Source: Streptosporangium sp. NBC_01756 (GTDB lineage Bacteria > Actinomycetota > Actinomycetes > Streptosporangiales > Streptosporangiaceae). Taken from it: a stretch of DNA of 64,000 nt. Position numbers and translations under genes: made by a program. The DNA lies in NCBI RefSeq assembly GCF_035917975.1, contig NZ_CP109130.1:4774001-4838000 (forward strand). The letters are read 5' to 3'. A model generated the notes under the pieces. The model was given only the letters and a program-made list of their open reading frames with translations, was not told where the DNA came from and made no database searches. Each line of letters opens with the position of its first letter. Position 1 is the stretch's first letter. This document shows, piece by piece, positions 33,496 through 42,690 of this stretch.

Positions 33496-35757
33496 TCACC
33501 GGGAGATCCCGGCGCCGGGTCGGCGGGCCGGTGGGCTCGGCTCGCCGAGGCTCCCAGCCGGGACGTGGGCGTCGAGCTCGAACCAGCCGTGCTTCGCTCC
33601 GGCGCTCATCAGGCCGCCGAGGGACGTCAGCCGCGTGGTGAGGTTTCCGATGCCGGACGAGCCCCGGCGCCCCTCCGGTGAACGCACGCCGTCGTTGCGT
33701 ACGCGCAGCCGTACCCCGCCCGCCTCCGGCAGCGTCTCGATGACGCAGCGGCGGGCGGCGCTGTGCCGCAGGACGTTGGTCACCGCCTCCCTGAGCACGG
33801 TGCTCAGCACAGTCTCGACCTCGGGGGGAAGCGCGTCGTGGGCCAGCCCCAGGGAGACCTCGATCCCCGCGGCGGTGAGCACCGAGTGGGCGGATTCGGC
33901 TTCGGCGGTGAGGGAGAGGTCGTGGTGCTCACCGGAGACGGCCCGTAGGTCGGCCTCGGCCTGGACGGTCATGGCGAGGACGTCGAGGAGTTCGGCGCGG
34001 GCGCGCTCCGGGTCGAGACGGCGGGCCAGCTCGCATTTGAGCAGGATCGCGGCGAGGCTGTGGCCGAGCAGGTCGTGCAGATCCCGAGCGGCGCGCAGTC
34101 GCTCCTCCAGTACCGCCGAACGGGCCAGCTCCTCCCCGGCGTTCTGGAGCCCCTTGACGAGCTGGGCCAGGCGGACGAGGCCGTAGACGACCAGTCCGGT
34201 GACCAGCGTGCTCACCGTGAAGTTGACCGTGTCGGGAAGCGGCAGGCCGAGGGCGGAGCCGATCACGGCGATGCTCGCCATCACACAGGCGACGAGCGGC
34301 CAGGCGATCGTCGCGGGGAAGGCGAGGAGGATCGGGCCCGCGAGAAAACCCGCGACTCCGAGCCACGCTCGGCCGAACGCGAGAATCGGCAGGTAGGTGA
34401 GGAGGGCCATCAGTGCCAGCGCCCACATGTGACGGCCGGTGACCAGCCGCAGTTGCATAACGACGATGACCGCGAGGCAGACGACCGCCGGCACCACATT
34501 TCCCGGCACGTACAGGAGGGCCTTGACGCTGAATCCCATGAGGACGGAGGTCAGCAGGGCGACGGAGACGGTGTAGGCGGCCTGGCCGCCGTGGCGGAAC
34601 GCCTGCCATCCCCGCACGCCGGCTCGCCCGTCCGGCGGCGGGACGGGCGCGAGCCGTGCCTCCGGATGGACGGGAAGGGTGACAGTGACCGTGTGGTGTC
34701 CGCCGGGAGTGAGGCCGGTGGCGAGGACGCCACCGGCGTCGGCCACCTGGCGGGGGAGGCCGCCCAGGCCGTCGTCGGCGGCGGTACGCGCGCCGTCGTT
34801 CGTGACGCGCAGGCTCATCCGGCCGTCCGCCTCCTCCGTCTCGATCACGCAGATCCCGGCCGTGCCTCGCCGCACGATCTCCGTCACCGACTCCCGCAGC
34901 ACGGTGGCGAGCAGCGCGCCCGCGAGACCCAGCGGCTCGGTGTGGCCGACACGCACCTCCGCCACGACTCCCGCGCTCGACAGCATCGCGCGAGCGGTCG
35001 TGATCTCGGGGGCCAGTGACATCGCTCGGTATCCCGCCGAGGCGGTACGGGCGTCAGCCAGTGCGGCGCGGGCCGTGCTCACGACCTCGCCGATCACTTC
35101 GGCGGCACGCGGCGGCTCAGTGAGGGCGAGCTCCGTGCCACGGGCGATCACGGCCAGTCCACGGCCGAGACCGTCGTTCAGCTCGGCGGCGATCCGCAGC
35201 CGCTCCTCCGCGACGGCGGCCATCGCCAGCGCCAGCCGGGTGGCGTGCGCCTCGTCGACACGTTCGGTCAGGCGGGTCAGGCCGTAGATCACGAGTGAAC
35301 CCAGGATCATGCTGATCGTGACGTCCACGGTGTCGAACGCGTCACCCGAGCGCACGAAATCGAGCACCGCCGCACTGACCGCCACCAACGGCGCCAGCGT
35401 CCATAGGCGCGTGAGCAGCAATGAGCCACCGAGGAAGCCGAGGATGCCGACGGAAGTGCCGTAACAGAGCACCGCCGCATAACCGGCACAGGCCTGTACG
35501 GCGAGCAGCGGCATCCCTCTGAACCGGCTCAGGGAGGGCATCACCCAGACGAACTGCAGGCCGAGCACCAGCAGGCTCGTCATGAAGCTGGGCGGCATGG
35601 CCAGCAGATAGACGATCGTGAAAGCCGCAAGCACCACGACGACGATTCCCCGCGCGCGGCGAGGTATCGGAAAACGCGACAAATCAACCCCCTGGTCGAG
35701 ATCAGGGGCAAGCCTAGGCGAGCCGCGCAGCGCGAGACTCCACCCCCATCTGGTCAT
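33496..35757 (-). CDS. Fused double DesK-type histidine kinase (first unit degenerate)
   Basis: A 753 aa membrane protein made of two complete NarX/DesK-like kinase units in tandem. Unit 1 (about 35-370): four to five helices, then RIAAELNDGLGRGL and RESVTEIVRRG. Unit 2 (about 390-740): helices, then RAARDLHDLLGHSL (His561) and REAVTNVLRHS (Asn661), with G-box GSSGIGNLTTRL. In unit 1 the phospho-acceptor His is Asn194 and the N-box Asn is Glu293, so it should be a pseudokinase, while unit 2 keeps all residues. The partner is the convergent response regulator. The fusion by duplication is seen directly; an inhibitory or sensory role for unit 1 is inference. The 133 bases upstream (35758-35890) hold no gene. 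Confidence 0.92.
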   Translation of the reverse strand: MTRWGWSLALRGSPRLAPDLDQGVDLSRFPIPRRARGIVVVVLAAFTIVYLLAMPPSFMTSLLVLGLQFVWVMPSLSRFRGMPLLAVQACAGYAAVLCYGTSVGILGFLGGSLLLTRLWTLAPLVAVSAAVLDFVRSGDAFDTVDVTISMILGSLVIYGLTRLTERVDEAHATRLALAMAAVAEERLRIAAELNDGLGRGLAVIARGTELALTEPPRAAEVIGEVVSTARAALADARTASAGYRAMSLAPEITTARAMLSSAGVVAEVRVGHTEPLGLAGALLATVLRESVTEIVRRGTAGICVIETEEADGRMSLRVTNDGARTAADDGLGGLPRQVADAGGVLATGLTPGGHHTVTVTLPVHPEARLAPVPPPDGRAGVRGWQAFRHGGQAAYTVSVALLTSVLMGFSVKALLYVPGNVVPAVVCLAVIVVMQLRLVTGRHMWALALMALLTYLPILAFGRAWLGVAGFLAGPILLAFPATIAWPLVACVMASIAVIGSALGLPLPDTVNFTVSTLVTGLVVYGLVRLAQLVKGLQNAGEELARSAVLEERLRAARDLHDLLGHSLAAILLKCELARRLDPERARAELLDVLAMTVQAEADLRAVSGEHHDLSLTAEAESAHSVLTAAGIEVSLGLAHDALPPEVETVLSTVLREAVTNVLRHSAARRCVIETLPEAGGVRLRVRNDGVRSPEGRRGSSGIGNLTTRLTSLGGLMSAGAKHGWFELDAHVPAGSLGEPSPPARRPGAGISR

Positions 35758-35890
35758 CGCCGCCGACGAGGCGGGCCTTCTGGACCAGGGCGGCCCGCGG
35801 CGCCCACATCCGCGCCGACCTGGGAGCGGAGCGGAGCGGACACGGCGGAACGGCAGGTGCCACGGGTCTCCTGCCGGGGAGAGGACCGGG

Positions 35891-37342
35891 TTATTCGAGG
35901 CAGCGGCGGAGCAGCCGCAGTCCGTCCTCGATCCGCTCCGGGGGAATCGCCCCGTAGCCGAGGACCAGCCCGGTTCGGTCGGGCCGGCCCGCGTAGAAAC
36001 GCGACAGCGGATAGGCGGCGACGCCGGCCGCGCGGAGCCGCCGGAGCAGGGTCGCCGTTTCGAGGGGCTCCGCCTCCGGGAGAAGGGCGCTCAGGTGGAT
36101 CCCCGCGGTGGAGGGGATCGGTCGCAGCCAGCCGTCCTGACGGGTGAGCAGGTCGGTGATGCGCCGGTGCCTGTCCTGATACTCGTTACGCATCCTGCGG
36201 ATGTGCCTGACGAACAGGCCCTCGTCGACGAAGCGGGCGAGCGCGGCCTGCGCCGGGAGCGAGGCGTGCCAGTCGGAGAGATACTTCGCCGCCCGTAACG
36301 CCTGTCGCAACGGGGGCGGAGCCACCAGGAAGCCAAGCCGGAGCGTCGGCAGCATCGTCTTGGAGAACGTGCCGACATAGATGACGTGTCCCCCCGCGTC
36401 GAGGCTTTTCAGGGTGTCGAGCGGGCGTCCGCCGAAGCGGAACTCGCTGTCGTAGTCGTCCTCGACCACTGCGGCGCCCCGCCGTTCCGCCCAGGAGAGC
36501 AGCGCGATCCTCCGCGACAGCGACATCGGCATCCCCAGGGGGAACTGGTGGGACGGGGAGACGTACACCATCCGGGCCTCGTCCGGGAGCGCCTCTACGA
36601 CCAGGCCTTCGGCGTCCACGGGTACGGGGACCACGCGTGCGCCGAGGGACCGGAGCAGCTGCCGAGGGGGCGGGTAGCCCGGTTCCTCGACGGCCACGCA
36701 GTCGCCCGGCTCCAGCAGGACGCGTCCGATGAGGTCGATCGCCTGCTGCGCCCCGTTCGTGATGACGAGGTCGTCCGCGCCGGTCCGCACGGCCCGGGAG
36801 ACCCCGATGTGGCGGGCGATCGCGGTACGCAGGCCCAGGTGGCCGGCGGGCTCGCCGTACATCGCGGTCCGTACGGCCGAAGGCCGCAGTTCCCGGGACA
36901 TGAGGCGGCGCCAGCTCTCGAAGGGGAAGAGGCGGGCGTCCGGTATGCCGGCCCGGAAGTCGTATGCCGGTTCGGCCGTCGGCGCGGGCGGCCGGGGGAC
37001 GTCGTCCCAGCCCGCGCGGGGGCGCAGGGCCTGCCCGGGGGAGGGCTCCTGCCGGCCGGACCCCTCCTCGGTGACTCCGCGCCCAGGGTGCCGGCTCCTG
37101 CCCGCGAGCGCATCCACATAGGTCCCCGCGCCGACCCTGCTCGCCAGGAAGCCTTCACCGGTCAGCCGGTCATAGGCGACGCCGACGGTGTTGCGGGAGA
37201 CCTCAAGGCGCCGTGCCAGCTCACGGGTGGGCGGAAGCGGCTCTCCCGGCTGCAGCCGGCCGTCGAGGATCGCGGTCCTGATCTGCCGGTAGATCTGCCC
37301 GGAGAGGTCATGGCGCCCGTCCAGGCTCACGTGGAATTCCAT
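35891..37342 (-). CDS. MocR-family regulator (GntR domain fused to aminotransferase domain)
   Basis: A 483 aa PLP-dependent transcription factor. Residues 10-75 form a GntR winged helix (LSGQIYRQIRTAILDGRLQPGEPLPPTRELARRLEVSRNTVGVAYDRLTGEGF). From 130 on comes an aminotransferase fold I domain with ITNGAQQAIDLIGR, VEDDYDSEFRF and the PLP lysine in VGTFSKTMLPTLRLGF (Lys328). MocR proteins such as PdxR and GabR sense PLP or an amine-PLP adduct. No pdxST genes are nearby; the target is probably the divergent gene at 37572 or itself. Confidence 0.94.
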   Translation of the reverse strand: MEFHVSLDGRHDLSGQIYRQIRTAILDGRLQPGEPLPPTRELARRLEVSRNTVGVAYDRLTGEGFLASRVGAGTYVDALAGRSRHPGRGVTEEGSGRQEPSPGQALRPRAGWDDVPRPPAPTAEPAYDFRAGIPDARLFPFESWRRLMSRELRPSAVRTAMYGEPAGHLGLRTAIARHIGVSRAVRTGADDLVITNGAQQAIDLIGRVLLEPGDCVAVEEPGYPPPRQLLRSLGARVVPVPVDAEGLVVEALPDEARMVYVSPSHQFPLGMPMSLSRRIALLSWAERRGAAVVEDDYDSEFRFGGRPLDTLKSLDAGGHVIYVGTFSKTMLPTLRLGFLVAPPPLRQALRAAKYLSDWHASLPAQAALARFVDEGLFVRHIRRMRNEYQDRHRRITDLLTRQDGWLRPIPSTAGIHLSALLPEAEPLETATLLRRLRAAGVAAYPLSRFYAGRPDRTGLVLGYGAIPPERIEDGLRLLRRCLE

Positions 37343-37359
37343 CGCTCCGAACTTAGATT

Positions 37360-37427
37360 GGTCCGGTGTAAATCGTCAATTTTGGACCTTCCACTGGACC
37401 TCTGGGCTTTCTACGATCCGGAGGACC
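37360..37427. promoter_or_regulatory. Repeated GGACC motifs, likely MocR binding region
   Basis: Upstream of the MocR start lie GGTCC (37360-37364) and three GGACC copies (37384-37388, 37396-37400, 37423-37427). MocR regulators usually bind direct repeats plus an inverted one, as here. The 12-base distance between the second and third, close to a helical turn, supports one-face binding. Autoregulation and control of the divergent gene are inferred. Confidence 0.5.
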
Positions 37428-37571
37428 AACGATTCAAGGAGGAGTTTTGGACATCCGGGACCTCGACCGGCGGTCACTTCAGACCGCCGATACGGCCATC
37501 GCCCAGGTTGAAACCGATCATCTCGGCCTTCCCACTCCGGGTGGGGACCGCTCGCCCCGCCGGTCGTCACC

Positions 37572-38000
37572 GTGCTGAGAACCGACTGGAGACCGGGGCC
37601 GGCCGCCGACGGACGGGGCCCGGTCCTGGTCAGCGTCACCGACTTCACCGCGAGCAGGCCGCTGGACATGCCGTGGATCTTCCGGGACGGTCTCCGGCTG
37701 CGCCGCGAATGGCCGGAACTGGGAGGGGCGGTCGGCATGTGGTTGTGGGCCGAACCCCGGCAGCTGAGGTGCGGCTCGGTATCGGTCTGGGAGGGCGAGG
37801 AGGCTCTCCGCCGGTTCGTGGCCCTGCCTCTGCACGTGGGCATCATGCGCAGGTATCGGGGCCGGGGGCGGATGGTGTCGTCCACCTGGGTGGCCGAGCG
37901 GTTCGACGCCGGGGAGGTCTGGAGACAGGCCCGCCACCTGCTCGCCCGGCACCGGGATCTCGACGCCTCCGGCCGGACCGGCGAGGACCGGCCGTCGTGA
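37572..38000 (+). CDS. Hypothetical protein, possible dimeric alpha/beta-barrel
   Basis: A 142 aa protein, not firmly recognised. The order of segments, PVLVSVTDFTASRPLDMPWIFRDGLRLRREWPELGGAVGMWLWAEP, then SVSVWEGEEALRRFVALPLHVGIMRRYRGRG and SSTWVAERF, resembles ABM/DUF3291-type ferredoxin-like barrels (a strand, a long helix, a W-E-x-x-E-A-L-x-x-F step). No cofactor site is evident. The GTG start has no clear ribosome site, so the start is uncertain. It is divergent from the MocR gene and may be regulated by it. Confidence 0.6.
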   Translation: MLRTDWRPGPAADGRGPVLVSVTDFTASRPLDMPWIFRDGLRLRREWPELGGAVGMWLWAEPRQLRCGSVSVWEGEEALRRFVALPLHVGIMRRYRGRGRMVSSTWVAERFDAGEVWRQARHLLARHRDLDASGRTGEDRPS

Positions 38001-38157
38001 TCTCCGCCGGCGGGTCTCGGGGCCGCCGTCGGTCTCCGGTCGGTCCTCGCCGGCGGGGAAGGCGAAGAGCCGGAGGTGCATGGCGCGCCCGCCGGGGCCT
38101 GTCCGTTGAAAGGCGGGGCCGGCGGATGGAGGTCCCACCCGCCGGTGCCGCCTCCGG

Positions 38158-39012
38158 TCACCCGGCCGCTGCGGCTCCCTCGGCTGCGTCGGCGTCGAGC
38201 CAGATCGGGCGCCAGCCGTCCAGCTCGTGGAAGCGGCGCAGCTCGGCGATGCCGCTGAGCCAGCCCATCCACCCCGCGTAGGGCGGCCGCCCGGTGTCGA
38301 ACCCGCTCTGCACGAAGGTGAGGCGGGTGCCGCCGCCGGACCCCTCCAGCTCCCAGGTGGTGACGCCGGAGTCGCCCCAGTCGACGGTCATCGCACGGCC
38401 GGGGTCCAGATCGATGATCTTCGCGGCGTGTCCCGCGTCGAAGCCGCCCAGGGCGTAGCGTCCGCCGACCTGCGGTTCGATCTCGATGGGGAAGTTGAAC
38501 CACCGGCTGACCTTCTCCGAGTCGACGAGCGAGTCGAACACCGCCTCGGGCGAGGCGTCGATGATGAACTCGCCCTTCAGCTCCGGTGAGGTGAAGTCGG
38601 GCCGGGGGGTGAGCTCGCGGCCCTCAAGGTGGTCGGCCAGGTTGGCGATCGCCAGCGACCAGTACGTCTCCAGCACGCCGCGGATGCTGCTGCCGGTGAT
38701 CATCTCCTGGTAGTCGAAGTGGGACTGCGACAGCGTCAGGACGGTCGAGTCCGGGCTCTCCTCCGCAAGCCGGATCTCAACCGTGGTGTCCTCGCCGTCC
38801 AGCAGCCACGAGAAGCGCAGCGTCCGGTCGTCGACGTGCAGCGGGCGCTGGTGGGGCGCGTCCCCTTCAGGGGTGTCGCGGCCCCAGAACGCGTAGCGGT
38901 GCGGCAGGTCGACCTCGGCGTGCTCGGCCAGCCAGATCCGCAGCGATCCGGCGTCGGTCAGGGCGTGGTGGACGTCTTTGATCGGTGCGGCCATGCGGGC
39001 GTGCAGCTTCAA
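38158..39012 (-). CDS. SRPBCC (AHSA1/START-like) protein, two-domain
   Basis: A 284 aa protein with two SRPBCC-like halves. The first contains PHRYAFWGRDTPEG and FSWLLDGEDTTVEIRLAEESPDSTVLTLSQSHF; the second has IIDASPEAVFDSLVDSEKVSRWFNFPIEIEPQVGGRYALGG and TTWELEGSGGGTRLTFVQSGF, the AHSA1 pattern. The TTG start at 39012 is chosen because it overlaps the upstream stop (TTGA) and has AGGGAGAG before it; ATG 38994 is the alternative. Co-translated with the HTH gene; such HTH + AHSA1 pairs are common autoregulated units. Ligand unknown. Confidence 0.85.
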   Translation of the reverse strand: MKLHARMAAPIKDVHHALTDAGSLRIWLAEHAEVDLPHRYAFWGRDTPEGDAPHQRPLHVDDRTLRFSWLLDGEDTTVEIRLAEESPDSTVLTLSQSHFDYQEMITGSSIRGVLETYWSLAIANLADHLEGRELTPRPDFTSPELKGEFIIDASPEAVFDSLVDSEKVSRWFNFPIEIEPQVGGRYALGGFDAGHAAKIIDLDPGRAMTVDWGDSGVTTWELEGSGGGTRLTFVQSGFDTGRPPYAGWMGWLSGIAELRRFHELDGWRPIWLDADAAEGAAAAG

Positions 39013-39563
39013 CGGTTCTCTCCCTTGGGGTAGCAGGCTACGGCGAGTTTGAAGGCGTCGCCCTCCGCGCCGCCGTAGCGGGTGAAAAGGTCCTGCAGGG
39101 TGGTCTGGAGTTCGGTGAGGAACTCCTGGCGGCGCTCCGGCGGCACGTGGATCTCGCCGGACACGCCCACCGAGGGCAGTTCGGGTGCGGTCCGGTCGAG
39201 CGCGGCGATGTCGGCCTGGACCTCCTCCATGAGGTCGAGCAGATAGCCGAGGCTCATCTCGTCCTGCGCCTTGCGCAGGCCGAGCCGGCCGACGAGGCGG
39301 GGTGACATCCAGTAGGCGCGGGCGCTCGCCTGGTAGACGCCCTCGTGGATGCCCCGCACCTTGCGTTCCGACACCTGGTCCACCAGGCCCGCGTCCACCA
39401 GGCGTTTCACGTGGTAGTAGACCCGCTGTGCGGTCTGGCCGAGCAGGCCCGCCACTTCGGTGCACGACCGGGGCTCGGCGAGCTGCCGCAGCACCTCGAT
39501 GCGCTGCGGTTTGAGCAGGGCTTCCGCCTGCTCGATCTCTTCTAGGTACAGGACGTCTCTCAT
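39009..39563 (-). CDS. ArsR-like winged-helix regulator
   Basis: A 184 aa regulator beginning [79 protein letters not shown], an ArsR-type HTH. The C-terminal half ([17 protein letters not shown] and onward) is a helical domain with no metal-binding cysteines, so it probably senses an organic signal or its partner. It is the first gene of a two-gene operon with the SRPBCC protein, overlapping by four bases. Confidence 0.9.
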   Translation of the reverse strand: MRDVLYLEEIEQAEALLKPQRIEVLRQLAEPRSCTEVAGLLGQTAQRVYYHVKRLVDAGLVDQVSERKVRGIHEGVYQASARAYWMSPRLVGRLGLRKAQDEMSLGYLLDLMEEVQADIAALDRTAPELPSVGVSGEIHVPPERRQEFLTELQTTLQDLFTRYGGAEGDAFKLAVACYPKGENR

Positions 39564-39610
39564 CGCAAAATCAATTTTTTACGTACAACATAGTTTTGTC
39601 AATAGGGTGC
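39564..39610 (-). promoter_or_regulatory. Promoter of the HTH/SRPBCC operon
   Basis: On the minus strand, TTGACA (complement of 39597-39602) is followed by about 17 bases and an A/T-rich hexamer near 39574-39579, just ahead of the HTH start. The stretch is sharply AT-rich and includes the palindrome TACGTA (39579-39584). Autoregulation by the HTH protein at this site is plausible but inferred. Confidence 0.5.
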
Positions 39611-39687
39611 GGGCCTTCCCCGGAGAAAGTCCGGCGGCGACCACCCCCCGGTGCGGGCGCCGGGCCGTCGTTCAATATGGTCCGAAC

Positions 39688-41088
39688 ATGAGCACTCACT
39701 ATGACGTCGTCGTCCTCGGCGCGGGTCCGGGCGGATACGTGGCCGCCATCCGAGCCGCACAGCTGGGACTCAGCACTGCGATCGTGGAGGAACGTTATTG
39801 GGGCGGCGTATGCCTCAACGTGGGATGTATCCCCTCAAAGGCGCTGCTGCGCAACGCCGAACTCGCCCACCTGTTCACACACGAGGCCAAGACGTACGGC
39901 ATCCGCGTCGACGGCCAGGTCACCTTCGACTACGGTGCGGCCTTCACACGCAGTCGCAAGGTCGCCGACGGGCGCGTCAAGGGCGTGCACTACCTGATGA
40001 AGAAGAACGGCATCACCGAGTACGACGGCCGGGGCACCTTCTCCGACGCCAACACGCTCCAGGTGGCCCGCCGGGACGGTGGCGCGGAGACGGTGACGTT
40101 CGACCACTGCATCATCGCGGCGGGCGCGACCACGAAACTGCTGCCGGGGACGTCGCTGACCGAGCGGGTCGTGACGTACGAGGAGCAGATCATGAGCGAG
40201 AGGCTCCCCGGCAGCATCGTCATCGCGGGGGCGGGCGCGATCGGCGTCGAGTTCGCCTACGTGCTGCACAACTACGGCGTCAAGGTGACGATCGTGGAGT
40301 TCCTCGACCGCATCGTCCCCCTGGAGGACGAGGAGGTGTCGGTCGAGTTGGCGAAGCGCTACAAGCGGCTCGGCATCGAGGTGCTGACCTCCACCCGGGT
40401 GGAGGCCATCGACGACTCCGGCGACAAGGTGCGGGTGACGGTCTCAAGCGAGGGGCGGCAGCAGGTCCTCGAGGCCGACAAGGTGATGCAGGCGATCGGT
40501 TTCCAGCCCCGGGTCGAGGGCTACGGCCTGGAGCACACCGGGGTGGCCCTGACCGACCGCGGTGCCATCGACATCGACGGCCGGGGCCGGACGAGCGTGC
40601 CGCACATCTTCGCCATCGGCGACGTGACCGCCAAGCTGATGCTCGCGCACGCGGCCGAGTCGATGGGGGTCATCGCCGCGGAGACCATCGCGGGTGCGGA
40701 GACGATGGAGCTCGACTACGTGATGATCCCGCGGGCGACGTACTGCCAGCCGCAGATCGCGAGCTTCGGCTTCACCGAGGCACAGGCCCGTGAGCTGGGC
40801 TACGACGTGCAGGTGGCCAAGTTCCCGTTCACCGCCAACGGCAAGGCCCATGGCCTGGGCGACGTCACGGGGTTCGTCAAGCTCCTCAGTGACGGCGAAC
40901 ACGGAGAGCTGATCGGCGCCCACCTGATCGGGCCCGAGGTGACCGAGTTGCTGCCCGAGCTGACGCTGGCCCAGCAGTGGGATCTGACGGTCCACGAGGT
41001 GGCACGGAACGTGCACGCCCACCCCACGCTGGGCGAGGCGGTCAAGGAGGCGGTCCACGGCCTGGCGGGCCACATGATCAACATGTGA
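39688..41088 (+). CDS. lpd: Dihydrolipoyl dehydrogenase
   Basis: FAD-dependent E3 component (466 aa) that reoxidises dihydrolipoamide of 2-oxoacid dehydrogenase complexes with NAD+. The FAD motif [17 protein letters not shown] is at 11-27, the redox disulfide Cys42/Cys47 is in [13 protein letters not shown], the NAD motif is [15 protein letters not shown], and the C-terminal catalytic His/Glu pair is in [16 protein letters not shown] 39688 is chosen from homology; the frame runs upstream without family sequence. It stands alone, divergent from the HTH gene. Confidence 0.96.
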   Translation: MSTHYDVVVLGAGPGGYVAAIRAAQLGLSTAIVEERYWGGVCLNVGCIPSKALLRNAELAHLFTHEAKTYGIRVDGQVTFDYGAAFTRSRKVADGRVKGVHYLMKKNGITEYDGRGTFSDANTLQVARRDGGAETVTFDHCIIAAGATTKLLPGTSLTERVVTYEEQIMSERLPGSIVIAGAGAIGVEFAYVLHNYGVKVTIVEFLDRIVPLEDEEVSVELAKRYKRLGIEVLTSTRVEAIDDSGDKVRVTVSSEGRQQVLEADKVMQAIGFQPRVEGYGLEHTGVALTDRGAIDIDGRGRTSVPHIFAIGDVTAKLMLAHAAESMGVIAAETIAGAETMELDYVMIPRATYCQPQIASFGFTEAQARELGYDVQVAKFPFTANGKAHGLGDVTGFVKLLSDGEHGELIGAHLIGPEVTELLPELTLAQQWDLTVHEVARNVHAHPTLGEAVKEAVHGLAGHMINM

Positions 41089-41261
41089 GTCCGGCTCCGC
41101 CGGGTCTCCGGCGGGCGGTCGCGGGTCTGGTCTGCGTGTCGAAGGCCCGGGCGCGGTCCCGGAGACGGCACCATCGCCCGGGCCGACCCGGCGATGCTTG
41201 ACCTGACGGGATACCGCAGGCGGGGAGGGTGGGCCGGGACCGCCCCGCCGGCGGGCACCGC

Positions 41262-41579
41262 TCAGGGATTCGTACTCCGCCTGGCCGGAGTCCGCTGGTC
41301 CGCCTCTTCGGCGAGCTGATTCTCCACGATCGCGCACCAGCGATGCCAGCGCGCCAGATCGAGGTGCTCGTCGACGTCGCCCACCCCCGCGTCGGCCATC
41401 CGCTCATGGTTGTCGGCCGCACCCTCGTGCGCGTTGACCAGCGCGTGGTGGCCGTGATTGGCGAGTGCCTCACTGACCGCCAGGTTCACCGCGATCTCGC
41501 CCATCGTCCGGGGCCTGCGCAGAGGTCCGTCTCCGAAGTCGGTCCCGTGGAAGTCGTGGCTTCGCGAATCGTCACTCAT
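41262..41579 (-). CDS. Hypothetical His/Ala-rich small protein
   Basis: A 105 aa protein, MSDDSRSHDFHGTDFGDGPLRRPRTMGEIAVNLAVSEALANHGHHALVNAHEGAADNHERMADAG and onward. The middle is histidine-rich (HGHH, NAHEG, DNHERM, RWHRW) and helical. It is not a family I recognise. Codon positions and a sensible composition support coding, but the start is uncertain. No operon partner. The flanking gaps, 41089-41261 and 41580-41813, hold nothing identified. Confidence 0.5.
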   Translation of the reverse strand: MSDDSRSHDFHGTDFGDGPLRRPRTMGEIAVNLAVSEALANHGHHALVNAHEGAADNHERMADAGVGDVDEHLDLARWHRWCAIVENQLAEEADQRTPARRSTNP

Positions 41580-41813
41580 AGAGTGCTGAGTGCCCAGCTA
41601 TCCATAGATCTATCTGGGACTTTCGATCGGATGAGGATGATTCTCCGGTGCGGAACCCGCCGGGGGTGACGGCTGCCCGGCGGCGCGGCCGTACGGTCCG
41701 TTCCCCATGCCCATAGTGGGAGCGCTCTCACAATTTCTGCGGTGGGGCGATGCCACCTCCGGCGGTGGAGATGCCCTTCCCGCGTCCCGTACCGGCGCAC
41801 TACCCTGCACGAC

Positions 41814-42305
41814 ATGATCGAGGTGGAACTCCGGGGCTGGCGGCCCGATGACGCGCCGGTCCTGCTCGACGCGTTCAACTCCCCGGACATGGCACAGCAG
41901 GCGGCGCGGCGGATCGACACGCAGGAGGCGGCGCTGGAGTGGATGGGGGTGTGGGGGTTCCGGGAGGACGCCCAGGCCTTCGCCGTGGTGGTGAACGGCC
42001 GGGTGGTGGGGAACGTCGCGGTGAGCAACATCGACGCGCACGCCATCGGCTGGGTGTCCTACTGGACGTCACCGCACGCCAGAGGCCGCGGGGTGGCGGT
42101 GGCCGCAGTGCGGCGGCTGGCCGACTGGGCGTTCCGGGAGCGAGGGTTGTTCCGTCTCGAACTGGGACACCGCCTGAACAATCCGGCATCCTGCGCGGTG
42201 GCGACCAGAGCCGGGTTCCTGACCGAGGGGATCGAGCGGGCCAAGCTCAGCTACGACGGCGTGCGGCACGACGTGGAACGGCATGCCCGACTGGCCACCG
42301 ACTGA
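41814..42305 (+). CDS. GNAT-family N-acetyltransferase (RimJ/RimL type)
   Basis: A 163 aa GCN5-related acetyltransferase. RGWRPDDAPVLLDAFNSPDM opens the fold, VVNGRVVGNVAVSNID is strand 4, the acetyl-CoA loop is ARGRGVAVAAVRRLADWAF, and RLELGHRLNNPASCAVATRAGFLTEGIERA is the RimJ/L closing motif. The ATG at 41814 starts the homology; upstream in-frame codons lack support. The substrate, a protein N-terminus or small amine, cannot be told. Confidence 0.9.
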   Translation: MIEVELRGWRPDDAPVLLDAFNSPDMAQQAARRIDTQEAALEWMGVWGFREDAQAFAVVVNGRVVGNVAVSNIDAHAIGWVSYWTSPHARGRGVAVAAVRRLADWAFRERGLFRLELGHRLNNPASCAVATRAGFLTEGIERAKLSYDGVRHDVERHARLATD

Positions 42306-42333
42306 GGCTGCCGGGCGGATCGCGGAGGACGGC

Positions 42334-42690
42334 TCAGAGCGCTCTGAGCCCCGCGAGCACGTCGCGGAGCACGCTCTCGCGGGGGAGGGCGACGGTGGTG
42401 GCGGGGATCCGCACGGTGATCATGCCGGACGCCCGCAGGTCGTCGAGGAGCACCCGGAGCACCCCGATCGGCATCCCGGTCTCCGACGCCAGTTCGGCGA
42501 CCGAGACCGGCATGCGACAGGCGTTCATGATCAGTACGTGCTCGGGTGGCAGGTCATGGAGTGGGGCCCTGACCGCGCCCACGAGGGCGATCAGGTCGAA
42601 CGGAGCCCCCGCGGTCCGGGTCCGGCCGCCGGTGAGCGTGTAGGGGCGGACGATGGGGCCGGCGTCCTGATCGAGCCAGCGTTCGGTCAT
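42334..42690 (-). CDS. DUF742 protein (conservon CvnC-like)
   Basis: A 118 aa winged-helix-like DUF742 protein: IVRPYTLTGGRTRTAGAPFDLIALV and VSVAELASETGMPIGVLRVLLDDLRASGMITVRIP. In actinobacterial conservons the order is sensor kinase, roadblock/LC7 protein, DUF742 protein, small GTPase. Here the ATG overlaps the kinase stop by one base, so the roadblock gene that normally lies between is absent, and no GTPase follows (a GNAT gene converges from the other side). It would act with the kinase in membrane signalling. Confidence 0.88.
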   Translation of the reverse strand: MTERWLDQDAGPIVRPYTLTGGRTRTAGAPFDLIALVGAVRAPLHDLPPEHVLIMNACRMPVSVAELASETGMPIGVLRVLLDDLRASGMITVRIPATTVALPRESVLRDVLAGLRAL

